Positions 1 to 8,800 of a DNA stretch of 13,185 nucleotides are shown here, in pieces. The notes under the pieces are model-generated. The model was not told the origin of the DNA. It saw only the letters and a program-made list of their open reading frames with translations, and ran no database searches. The stretch is from Porogramme epimiltina (Eukaryota > Basidiomycota > Agaricomycetes > Polyporales > Polyporaceae), in assembly GCA_900155495.1 (NCBI GenBank), contig FTLJ01001121.1:1-13185 (forward strand), written 5' to 3'. Position numbers and translations under genes: made by a program. The first letter of the stretch is position 1. The number at the start of each line of letters is the position of its first letter.

Positions 1-663
1 CCCTCTCCCTCCCCCTCCGCCACCGCCAGCACGTCCGCAGCGCCCCCGCGCGCCCCCCGCCCGTCCGGCCCGAGCTACTGGGGCGCGCGCGCCGCCGCCC
101 CCGCGCACACGCACCGCCGCCCGAGCGCGTCGTCGCGCGCCGCGCCGGGCTCGTACTACACGTTCTTCGCGGACCGCGTCTCGGCGTCCCCCGCCTGCGA
201 CCAGCCCGCGCCCCCGGGCGCCCGCGCTGCTCCCGCGGCGCCTCCCACGCCCGCAGCGCCCCGCGCGGGCGAGAGCAGGCCCGCGTCCCCGGAGGAGAAC
301 GACTACGGGTACCGCTGGACCGCCTCCCCGGCGCCGCTGTCCGCGCCCCTCCCCCCGGACCCCGCCCCGGGCGCGCAGGGCGCGAACCCGCCACCGCCCC
401 CGGTGCCGCTGTCGCCCGTGTTCGCGGCGCCGCCGCTCCCGCCTGTTGGGCGCGGGGCGCGCCCGACGAGCCTGCTCCGCCCGCCGATGGCGCCGCTGCG
501 CGACCCGCGCCTGCTCGGGCTGGAGCTGCAGCCGGTGTACGGCGCGGGCGGTGCGGGCGGGCTTGGGCTTGGGCTCGGGCTCGACCCGGACGGCGTGCCG
601 CTGGGCGAGGACGAGGAGCCGAGCTCGCCGGACAAGGAGACGATGTCGTGGCCTGGCCGGTGA
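1..663 (+). CDS. C-terminal part of an unrecognised Pro/Ala-rich protein (5' end outside window)
   Basis: Frame 1 is open from the first base to a TGA at 661-663, giving about 220 residues with no internal stop. The protein is dominated by Pro, Ala, Ser, Gly and Arg, with proline runs around 385-400 and a Gly-Leu run at 559-582. It ends in an acidic, serine-containing tail (codons 604-657). There is no recognisable domain, membrane segment or catalytic motif in the visible part, so this is probably the disordered tail of a larger protein. GC-rich DNA suppresses stops in every frame. Frame 1 is preferred because it is open over the whole stretch, keeps an ordered mix of aromatic and acidic residues (for example near 148-170 and 289-318), and ends just where base composition falls. 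Function cannot be assigned. A splice junction inside the region cannot be excluded. Confidence 0.5.
   Translation, partial: PSPSPSATASTSAAPPRAPRPSGPSYWGARAAAPAHTHRRPSASSRAAPGSYYTFFADRVSASPACDQPAPPGARAAPAAPPTPAAPRAGESRPASPEENDYGYRWTASPAPLSAPLPPDPAPGAQGANPPPPPVPLSPVFAAPPLPPVGRGARPTSLLRPPMAPLRDPRLLGLELQPVYGAGGAGGLGLGLGLDPDGVPLGEDEEPSSPDKETMSWPGR
559..582 (+). repeat. Hexanucleotide repeat GGGCTY x4
   Basis: Four tandem copies of GGGCTT/GGGCTC lie in frame inside the upstream gene and code a Gly-Leu run. It is a short coding microsatellite that can change copy number without shifting the frame. Confidence 0.8.
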
Positions 664-1475
664 GCTGCGCCGCGCTGGATGGGTGGGTGTTGCTGTGTTG
701 CCCGCGCCTGGACGGCCGCGCGGCCCCGGGCCCACCATACATACATTACATGGCCACGGGTGGCTCGCGGGGGCCGGGGCGGGGGAGTGTGTTAATTGTC
801 TGTCGTGGGGGTGTTATTTCACGACGGGGCCGCGGGCGGCGACGAGGTGTTTACGCCGTCGTCTTGGGCTTCTGCGGATCGGGACCGCTGCTGAGTTCTG
901 TATGTATGCTCCTCCTCCTCCTACCCTACATGCGTGCGCCTCTCTGTTGCCTTCGATATTCCAGCGCTGCGTCTGCTATTACTAGACTATATGTACCCTT
1001 GCATTTCTCTCCCCTCTGCCCAGTTCTCCCCTCTACCCTCACCGCACCCTAGTCTCCCCCCTTCCCTGTGTCTCCACCCTCTCCCTCTAGCTTATGATTC
1101 ATCATTTACCATTCGTCATTTGTACTATATATCCTCTGCAATCGGATTCCTGTGGATGTTGGACCCGACGCTCTGTTGACGCCGTCGTCTCGCCTCAAGC
1201 CTGATTTGATGCGCCACATGGATCACTCAGAATGTCGCGTCGTGTAAGTGAGGAGAGTGCAATAGGAACTCTAGGACGATTGTACATTGAAGCCGGGACC
1301 AGCTAATATCACAGGAGAACGATGAGACTGAGGGGGACCGATAACTACAGAGAGAGAAGCCAGCGACGAGAGAGCATTGCGAATGATACAACGGAACGAG
1401 GACAGCGTACCGTGAGAAACGACGACGTATGTGTGTGTGGTGTGTATGGTGTATGCGTGTGCACAACCGGCCGGC
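664..1475. other. Intergenic region between convergent genes
   Basis: This holds the 3' flank of the upstream + strand gene and of the - strand gene that ends at 1476. Base composition falls from very GC-rich to mixed. It contains a (CTC)n-like run near 909-922, a long pyrimidine-rich tract about 1005-1095, an AT-rich patch about 1095-1145 and a TG-rich tract about 1428-1463. G-runs on the + strand at about 768-788 fall just short of a strict four-tract quadruplex pattern. The short open frames here lack codon bias or family resemblance. I see no gene. Confidence 0.6.
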
Positions 1476-2642
1476 TCAGAAGTCCGTCGGGGAGCGGCGC
1501 CCGACGCTCGCCCACGACGCCTCGCTCGCGACCTCGAAGGGGTCGTCCTCGGCACGCGCCGGGGGGCTGAACGTGCCCCAGCGCGGCTCGAGGGCCTCGA
1601 AGTCCTCGTCGGAAGCGAATGTGAGCTCGGACGCAGTGCTCATGCTGCCCGGCGACTGCGCGCGTGCCGCGGCGCCCCGGAGACTAGGGGAGCGCGGGGA
1701 AGCGGCGTGCACGTCCGAGAACGGCGACATGACGCGCGGCGATGGGGAGGCGACCCGGGAGCGCGTAGGGGGCGTGGGGGGCGTGTCGGGGTCGACGAGG
1801 AGGGAGTTGAGGGGCGTGGTGTACGAGGAGAGGGCGAGGGATTGGGACATGCCGAGGTTAGGGGAGGTGTGGTGCGACGAGATGGGGGAGCGCTCGGATA
1901 TGTGGGGGGAGGCGATGGAGTCTGACACGGGGGTGGGCAGCTGGGGGGACATTACCTGTGGGAACGCGGGGGAGGGGTCGAGGGCGTACGACCGCGGGAG
2001 GGTGAGGCCGAGGGCCGGGTGCGCGGGGCTGCTCTCCATCGAGAGGGTGCCGCCGGACAGCGCCGAGGGCGAAGGTGGCACGGAGGTGTCGAAGAGGACG
2101 TGGGTCGGCGGCGTTGTGTCGATGTGCGGGGGGAGCCTGTCGGACTGAGGGGTGGGCGGGCGCAGTTAGCAGGATCGATCGCACGAGCTGCTGCGGCAGG
2201 ACGCACCTCGCTCATTGCCCCCGCCGTTCGCCTCTGACGGAGGCCCGAAGCGTTGAGCGACCGCCTCCGGTCGTCTGTGGTCCTTCCTGGGAGTGGCTCG
2301 AGTTCGATCGACCTGCCGCTAGAGACCTGGGCGCGTGCGTTATCGCGAGGTCCATCGCCCGACCCGGAAGACCCATCGCCGCCGCTACGGCCGTCGACGG
2401 GCGGAGCGAGGACAGGTCTTGTGCCTTGACGCCTACGCCCTCGCCGTTCGAGGTAGCTCTCTGCCCAAGCCTCGAGCTTAGGAGCGATGTGGGGCTCGTA
2501 CACGAACTGCACAAGAGGGGGGTGTGAGCATCGGATTGGCACTGCGGAGACGATGCGATCTGCACGAACTGACCTGGTGGAAGGCCACGCCTGCCACGAC
2601 CGTGGCGACAACAGCAACAACGTAGACGGCTGGCCCCGGCAT
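1476..2642 (-). CDS. Single-pass membrane protein with a long Ser/Pro-rich tail, function unknown
   Basis: Three exons read on the - strand: 2642-2574, 2506-2207 and 2144-1476 (69 + 300 + 669 nt), coding 345 residues. Intron 1 (2573-2507, 67 bp) has donor GTCAGT and acceptor TGCAG. Intron 2 (2206-2145, 62 bp) has donor GTGCGT, a textbook TGCTAAC branch site and acceptor CTCAG. Both are phase 0. The start ATG at 2642 has A at -3. Residues about 5-21 form one hydrophobic segment rich in Val and Ala, so the N-terminus is a signal anchor or uncleaved membrane segment. It is followed by a short amphipathic stretch (about 24-45, with Tyr, Trp, Glu and Arg) and then some 300 low-complexity residues with many Ser-Pro and Thr-Pro pairs, which are possible proline-directed kinase sites. 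The C-terminus is acidic and Trp-containing. I do not recognise a family. It is divergently arranged with the phytase gene. Confidence 0.7.
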
Positions 2643-3204
2643 GGTGGACGGTGAAGGACGGAAGAGAGGCAAGGTCGAGGGGAACGAGCACCCCACGCCG
2701 TAATAAGCAGGGAGCTCGAGGTGCACCGCCGCCGCTCGTGTGCGGAATGCGAGGAACACGTGCCGAACCCCGCTTTCGGCCGGCAGCGGGGCTATTTGGC
2801 TACGTAATCCGGGTCCCGCCTCGGGTAGGCGCGGAAATTCCGGGGCCCGGGGAAGGTGCTCCTCGTGACGTCGCCGCGACCGTCGTCCTTGACTGTCCAG
2901 GTCTCCCCCTCGCACGCGTGGAGACTCGAGCGCGTTGTGTTTCTCCTTCGCTGTGTCTTCTGGCTCTCGTATCACGGTTTTCCTCCAATCTACCCCCTAA
3001 GACCGAGCGGAATTGCAGCGGAGGGTATTATTTTCACCGCGCCGCCAGTGGAACGTGCTTGCGCCATTCAATTTATTGCGTAGCATATCGTGCGTGAGTG
3101 CTATCCGCTGGTTGGCGCATGACCAGGTTATTTACGATCCCTTTTGTTTTCAGCGCGCCGACTGTGTTTTACCCCGGTCCGTGAAGGTGGTGGTGATCGC
3201 CCTA

Positions 3205-3224
3205 GGTTACCATTGGGTTACCAT
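3205..3224 (+). promoter_or_regulatory. Paired GGTTACCAT element flanking an inverted CCAAT box
   Basis: Two exact 9-bp copies start at 3205 and 3216, so they are 11 bp apart (one helical turn) and would face the same side of the DNA. ATTGG (CCAAT on the other strand) occupies 3212-3216 between them. The pair lies about 130 bp upstream of the TATA box. Binding of a factor is inferred, not shown. Confidence 0.4.
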
Positions 3225-3352
3225 GTTCACCGTGCGTCGCAAAAGCCTTCAGGCGCTCTGATGGCTGAAAGCCACTCGCACTTTTCTATACCAGTCACCG
3301 CGACGACCGGTCGACGCCAAGACGGACGTCGGCTGGACTCGCGTGGGCGACG

Positions 3353-3359
3353 TATATAA
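3353..3359 (+). promoter_or_regulatory. TATA box of the phytase gene
   Basis: TATATAA followed by G is a canonical TATA element in otherwise GC-rich DNA. A transcript would be expected to start some tens of bases downstream, near the pyrimidine-rich stretch around 3390-3410. It lies about 300 bp before the preferred start codon, leaving room for a long leader. Confidence 0.65.
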
Positions 3360-3514
3360 GTAGCGCGTCCTCGCGAAGCCCACGAGACAGCCGTCCCGCC
3401 TCCCGTCAAGGTTCTCGAGACCCAGCGCGCGACGAACGTGCCTCAGCCTGCGCGCACACTGCCATATTGGGCGCCCACTCCGCTCCTTAACTCAAGTGAG
3501 CTTCCTTCCACGCG

Positions 3515-3565
3515 ATGCTCTCCTCCCTCCTTCGTCCCTCTCATCATGAAGGGCTCTCCCGCTAG
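3515..3565 (+). other. Possible upstream ORF in the phytase leader
   Basis: An ATG at 3515 (G at -3) opens a 16-codon frame ending in TAG at 3563-3565. It is out of frame with phytase and overlaps the in-frame ATG at 3546. If retained in the mRNA it could lower translation from 3546 and favour 3660. It may be spliced out instead: a good donor (GTGAGC at 3496) and an acceptor (CTCAG ending 3582) bracket both upstream ATGs. Confidence 0.35.
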
Positions 3566-3659
3566 ATACCCATTCGCTCAGTTCTCGCCGCAAGTCTACG
3601 GCGCGGCCAGCCAGAGACGCTTCAAGGTCACTGAACACCCCAAAATTCGCTTCGCAATA

Positions 3660-5338
3660 ATGGCGCTTCTTTCCCTGATAACGCTCACCTACGCCTGCTA
3701 CGCGTACGGCTCAGTCCTCCCCCGCGTGTCCCACACGCGCCCCGGATCGTTCTCGACTGGCGGCTCCAATGTGCCTTCTCTGGGAGTGTCGGACAACATT
3801 CAACAGAGCTGGTCGATGTACTCCCCGTACTTCGCCGCGGAGACGTATCAGTCGCCCCCGAAGGGCTGCCAGGTTGATCAGGTGTGTCACGGAGTCTTCG
3901 CGTTTGCGATTTCGCGCGTACATTCTGCCCCCGCGGCTCGACGTGAGCGCGAATGCCTTCCCCTCGGGGACTCATTGTCATTCGCGGGGGGCTCATGCAT
4001 GACGTCATGCTCTTCACGCGATGATCGCTGAACTCCGTCGAATCGATCTTCCACAGGTTCACATCGTGAGTCTCACCCCCTTGCACGCGGTGGACAATTG
4101 TTCTGACCTTGATTCAGCTGCAAAGGCACGGCGCGCGATTCCCCACCTCCGGGGCGGCTAAGCGCATTCAGACCGCCATCGGGAAGCTGCAATCAGTAGA
4201 CAACTATACCGACTCCATCCTTTCCTTCCTCACAAACTATACCTACGACCTCGGGCAGGACGTTCTCGTGCCTCTGGGAGCCGCTCAGTAAGGATTTGAG
4301 TGTAGTCAGATGCGCACATAGCTGATCGTCCTCTTCGCAGGTCCTTCGAGTCGGGCCAGCAGGCATTCAAGCGGTACTCGTCACTTGTCAGCCAAAAGGA
4401 CCAGCCCTTCGTTCGGGCATCAGGGTCTGACCGAGTTGTCGCGACGGCGACCAACTGGACAGCGGGTTTTGCGGACGCGAGCGCGCAGCGTTTTACTCCC
4501 GTGCTGTCTGTGATCCTGTCTGAATCGGTATGTCTTTCAATGGTACGGCGTGCTTCTTGCGCTCATGCGTATATAGGCCAATGATACCCTTGACGACAAC
4601 ATGTGTACCGCGGCGGGTGACTCAGACGACCAGACCAACGCTTGGCTGGCTGTCTTCGCCCCAGCCATGACCACACGGCTCAACGCGGGTGCCCCTGGCG
4701 CGAACCTCTCGGACACCGATACCTACAACCTCCTTACCATGTGTCCGTTCGACACCGTCGCGAAGGAGGCCCGGAGCCCCTTCTGCGGTATCTACGAGGA
4801 GCTCAACGCCGAGGCCGCGTTCACCTACAACGCCGACCTCGACAAGTTCTACGGGACAGGCTACGGGCAGGAGCTCGGGCCCGTGCAGGGCGTGGGGTAC
4901 ATCAACGAGCTGCTCGCGCGCCTGACGAACACGTCCGTCGTGGACCACACGCAGACGAACGCGACGCTCGACGCGGACGCGGCGACGTTCCCGCTCGGGC
5001 GCAAGATGTACGCGGACTTCTCGCACGACAACCAGATGGTCGCGATCTTCTCCGCCATGGGCCTCTTCCGCCAGGCGGCGCCGCTCGACCCGACGAGCCC
5101 CGATCCGGCGCGGACGTGGCTCACGAAGAAGATCACGCCGTTCTCGGCGCGCATGACCGTCGAGCGGCTCCGGTGCGGCGCGACGCCGAGCGTGCGCGTG
5201 CTCGTCAACGACGCGCTCATGCCGCTCGAGTTTTGCGGCGCCAAGGGCGACGGGGTGTGCTCGCTCGCCGCGTTCGTGGAGAGCCAGGCGTACGCGCGGA
5301 ACGACGGCGAGGGCGACTGGGAGAAGTGCTTCGCGTGA
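3660..5338 (+). CDS. Secreted histidine-acid phytase (basidiomycete 6-phytase type)
   Basis: The product hydrolyses phytate (myo-inositol hexakisphosphate) to phosphate and lower inositol phosphates outside the cell. Exons: 3660-3881, 4057-4065, 4118-4287, 4341-4527 and 4577-5338, coding 449 residues. Introns are 175, 52, 53 and 49 bp, all GT-AG. Residues about 1-20 are a hydrophobic signal peptide. The active-site RHGARFP is at 80-86 (His81 is the phosphohistidine nucleophile) and the proton-donor His-Asp at 346-347 lies in SHDNQM. The mature part has eight Cys (four likely disulfides) and seven N-glycosylation sequons, fitting an extracellular glycoprotein. From memory, the sequence closely resembles Trametes pubescens and Peniophora lycii phytases, which are about 440 residues; this favours the start at 3660 (A at -3, G at +4). 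An in-frame ATG at 3546 would add 38 residues and turn the signal into an anchor. Codons in exon 5 are almost all G/C-ending. Confidence 0.95.
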
Positions 5339-5454
5339 GCGCGGGCTGTTGGGCGCCGCTGTGTAGAGTTGTACCTCGGTGTACTTAGCCGTCCCTGGTT
5401 GTGTGCTGTAGACATACCCGTACTTTATGGACTTTTATTATCGCGAAGGCGAGT

Positions 5455-5502
<48 letters not shown>

Positions 5503-5815
5503 AGCGAGCCGTGGCGGTGCTGGTCGAGCGCTGGCGTGGGCCGGTCCCATTTTTGCTGGCATTTGCGAACTCCAACCTGCCACCGGATCGGCCTTACATG
5601 GCCGTCTCTGGAATCTGGTGCTAAGTATGATGCTCGTGGAGTCCTTATCTCGCGTCTATTGACGGCGCGGGCAGGGCCCACCGTTCGAGTGTGTCTACAT
5701 ATACTCTTCTCTCCCAGAGACTGCGATCTGACTTGCAACAACTTCTAGGCCCGTCACTGTATCATACTGATCCTATAGGCACTCTTCTACTCTCTGGGGG
5801 AAAGCCAAGCTACCA
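5339..5815. other. Intergenic region, phytase 3' flank and transporter upstream region
   Basis: No convincing gene. It holds the likely phytase 3' end (T-rich stretch about 5422-5440), the heptamer repeat at 5455-5502 and the upstream region of the ABC transporter. An ACATATA stretch at 5697-5703 is a weak TATA candidate about 115 bp before the transporter start. Base composition drops to near-even from here on. Confidence 0.6.
5455..5502 (+). repeat. Tandem heptamer repeat GCTGAGC, about seven copies
   Basis: Six perfect GCTGAGC units run from 5455 to 5496, followed by a seventh truncated to GCTGAG. Each unit is a quasi-palindrome (GCT-G-AGC) and the junctions read AGCGCT, so the array can fold into many alternative hairpins. 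It starts 117 bp after the phytase stop. Confidence 0.95.
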
Positions 5816-8800
5816 ATGATGTCCCAATCTCCCTGGTAAAGCAGTCTAAGAGCACTACTATAGCCTCCTGTTCTGACATATCATAATTGGCAGGTCCGAC
5901 GTCCCAGGGTTCGACACAATATCGATCCCCTTGTACGCTACTTTTGCTTCGGGCTGTGTCGGGGTCCTACAAGTAGTCGCTGGCGCTCTTCTTCCTGGCA
6001 AACGCGCGTCAAGCGAAGCAGCAGGCGCTGTTTCGTCGAGTACTCCCCAAGATTCGAGCCGAGACGGAACATTGTACCCTTCCTTGGAAGGGGATGCGTC
6101 AATCTTTCGGTTTGAAGTAGCTCGACTGGTGTCATGCGTTGCGCTGCTGGCACTGTCACTCCCGGAACTCCTTTTCCCAGCTAGACGGGGAAGTGGGCTC
6201 GTGTCATCGACCTTGTTGGGAATGGTTGCAGTATACGTGCGCCTCCCCTTCTGATACTCTGTTAGGTTTCGCTGACCGTCCCTCAGGGATACAGTTCTGG
6301 TATTGCCCTTGCGTCCATCACGATCAAACCCTCCCAAGCGAGAGGGTATCTGACTGCACATCTGGCGTGGGTCTTGATCGCTACATGGGCGACATACATG
6401 TACCGCGACGTATGGCCGCTTGCTACGTATTACCTAGAACCTTTGGATCGCGAAGAAGGGGGGTTGCTGTGGGCCAGGATTGCCATACTCACTATTGCGG
6501 CCGTGGTTATACCTCTCGTCACACCCCGGCGATTCCATCCCGCGCACCCAGAGGTCAGTGATCACGCTACATGACGGCCGAACGGGGTGCTTACGCCGAT
6601 GATCCACTTAGGATACCTCAAGTAAACCAATCCCGGAGCAAACGGCTCCCATCTTGTCTTTGATCACGGTTTCGTTCCTCGATGATCTCGTGTGGAAGGG
6701 CTCGGGGACTCTGGACCGGCTTCCGCCTCTTTCTGACGTTGATCACTCAGCGTATCTCGTAGAGAAAAGCTTTCCGGTGAGATTCTTCAAGTAACACTGG
6801 CGCTTTTCGAATATTGATATTCTTCGATCCAGCACTTGGATCCATTCCAGGTGAAGAAGAAACGGAATATCTTCTTCGGCCTGATGGCAGTGTACTGTAG
6901 GTCTGGCGGAACCCTTCTCTAAAACTTGCTACTCATCCTCCGACGTCAGTGAATGAATATATCATGCTTTGTGTCGTGCTCGCTATCAGGGTAAGTCGAC
7001 CGTCATGTTATGTACGATTCAACACTCAAAACGGACACAGACCGTGACCAGGCTCGGCGCGCCCATAGGGATATACAAGCTATTAGAGTAAGCTGATAGA
7101 AGTATTGCACGTCAATCTCTCTCATGCAATGTCTTTCAGGTACCTCGAGACTGGTGGCCAGGCGGCCACCATTAGGCCTTGGTTTTGGATCGTTTGGCTA
7201 TTCGTCGGCCCTGTGCTGAGCTTGCTGGCGATGCAGTTCTACATGTTTAGGCTGGTGCGTTGTGGGCACGCGATCTGGAGTCGCTGTCTGTGCTTATTGA
7301 CACTCTTCCGTTGGTGTCCTCCTAGACCAGGGTTATGGTTCAGATGCAAGCGATTTTCACACAGCTGATCTTCAATCATTCGCTACGTCTCCGTACGATG
7401 GCCGATGCTTCTCATACTGGCTCATCGGGTTCGGCCTCCAGCAATGACCAAGGCTCTAATACCCTCGGAAAACTGTACAATCTCGCGACAAGTGATATTA
7501 CATACATCATCGAGGGGCGGGAATTCTTACAAGTCGGTCTGTACTACTTCTTCAAACCATGTTAGAGCGCGGCTCATTTCTCCCCTTCGACAGTGTTGTA
7601 CACCCCACTCCAAGTCACTCTGAGTATGGTGTTCTTGTACTCGATTTTGGGATGGAGGTAAGACAACCCTTGGGTTTGAGTTCTTTGGGTGTCATTCGGC
7701 TAACTTTGGGTATTCGACAGTGCGTTCGTGGGGCTAGCCACGATGCTCCTCGCATTCCCTATGTCAGGATATTTCTCGACACGTCTAAGAAAGGCACAGG
7801 GAGACAAGATGAGAAGAGTAGGAAGATACACAGTTTTAAATGCGCAGCGTTTTGTTAACCAAGGCTCACAGACTGATGTTCGCGTCCAAGCAGTGTCAGA
7901 GAGTAAGTCCTCTTTGACCACGATACAGCTCCCGACCAGAATTGACGTCCTCCTAGCTATAAATGTGATCAGAATGATCAAGATGTTCGCGTGGGAGCGC
8001 CGTGCGCTCGAGGATCTAGATGAGAAGCGTGAGGAGGAGCTCAAACATCTTCTACGCTTCAAAATTTTGGGGATGGTCAGCGGCAACTTCAAGTACGCTC
8101 TTCTCTCTTGACTTTCATATCATTGTTAATGGCGCCTTTAGTTATCTCATCCCCCTCCTCTCAATGATCTCAACGTTTTTCGCATACGTAAGTGACTGCT
8201 TCTGTATTGTCTGGCTACTGCTAATACGTTTTCAGACTGCTCTCATGGGGGAGGATCTGACAGGTATGCCTAGATGGCTTCCGTAGGGGCATTTTCCTCA
8301 TACGAAAGACTCTACACAGCTTCTAGAGTATTCTCCTCCATGGCTAGTAAGCTTTTCATTCTCAAGCTCTTAAAACTGCGAACTGAGTTGATGGCGACTG
8401 TTGATAGTATTCGACGTGGTCCGTAACCAATTGTCCGGCGTTTTCCGTTTCCTTCCTGAGATGATGAGAGGTACGTGGTGTAGCTGAATGTCGGGAGCTG
8501 AGTTACTTACTCTGGCACAATTAGCGAAAGTGTCCCTCGATCGCATGACAGATTTTCTTTATGATGTACGTGATCCATCATCTGAAATTCCTAACAACTT
8601 GCGTGGTTGACGTACAAAACCATAGGCGGAACTGCTAGACGTATTTTCTGGAGACAAGTCGCCCGCCCTCCACTCGCCCGCCCTCCACGGCCTTCCGGAA
8701 GAGGGTAGCATCGGCATCAAGAACGCGACATTTGCATGGACAGACTACAACGAGACTTCCACCGATCAACGCTTCCTTCTTCGTGTGGATGAAGAGATAG

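Larger units (their letters stand above)
2643..3659. promoter_or_regulatory. Shared divergent upstream region (membrane protein gene / phytase gene)
   Basis: About 1 kb separates the - strand gene start (2642) from the preferred phytase start (3660). It has no convincing CDS outside the possible N-terminal extension of phytase from 3546. Visible sites are a palindromic CACGTG E-box at 2757-2762, TGACGTC (CRE-like) at 2866-2872, a doubled GGTTACCAT with an inverted CCAAT between the copies at 3205-3224, GCCAAG (matches PacC GCCARG) at 3316-3321, GACGTC at 3325-3330 and a TATA box at 3353. Single short motifs like these occur by chance. Only the TATA box and the repeated element stand out. Confidence 0.55.

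Noticed and set aside
446..985. 179-codon + strand frame crossing the end of the first gene
   Set aside because: Arg/Cys-rich out-of-frame reading of GC-rich DNA that runs into the non-coding flank; frame 1 is a better fit.
1429..2148. 239-codon + strand frame antisense to the - strand membrane protein gene
   Set aside because: The - strand gene has consensus splice sites, a TGCTAAC branch site and a sensible N-terminal membrane segment. The + frame is Gly/Arg-rich noise.
2757..2762. CACGTG as a phosphate-response (Pho4/NUC-1 type) site for phytase
   Set aside because: It is about 900 bp from the phytase start and only 115 bp from the other gene's start. A single 6-mer in 1 kb is expected by chance often enough.
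4642..5388. Long + strand open frame of 248 codons overlapping phytase exon 5 in another frame
   Set aside because: It is a shadow caused by GC-rich codons. The phytase frame matches a known family with all catalytic residues, while this one is Arg/Ala-rich with no motif.
4861..5415. - strand open frame of 184 codons over the same exon
   Set aside because: Antisense shadow of G/C-ending phytase codons; no family resemblance.
5455..5502. Heptamer array as a CRISPR
   Set aside because: Units are 7 bp with no spacers, in a eukaryotic genome; it is a simple tandem repeat.
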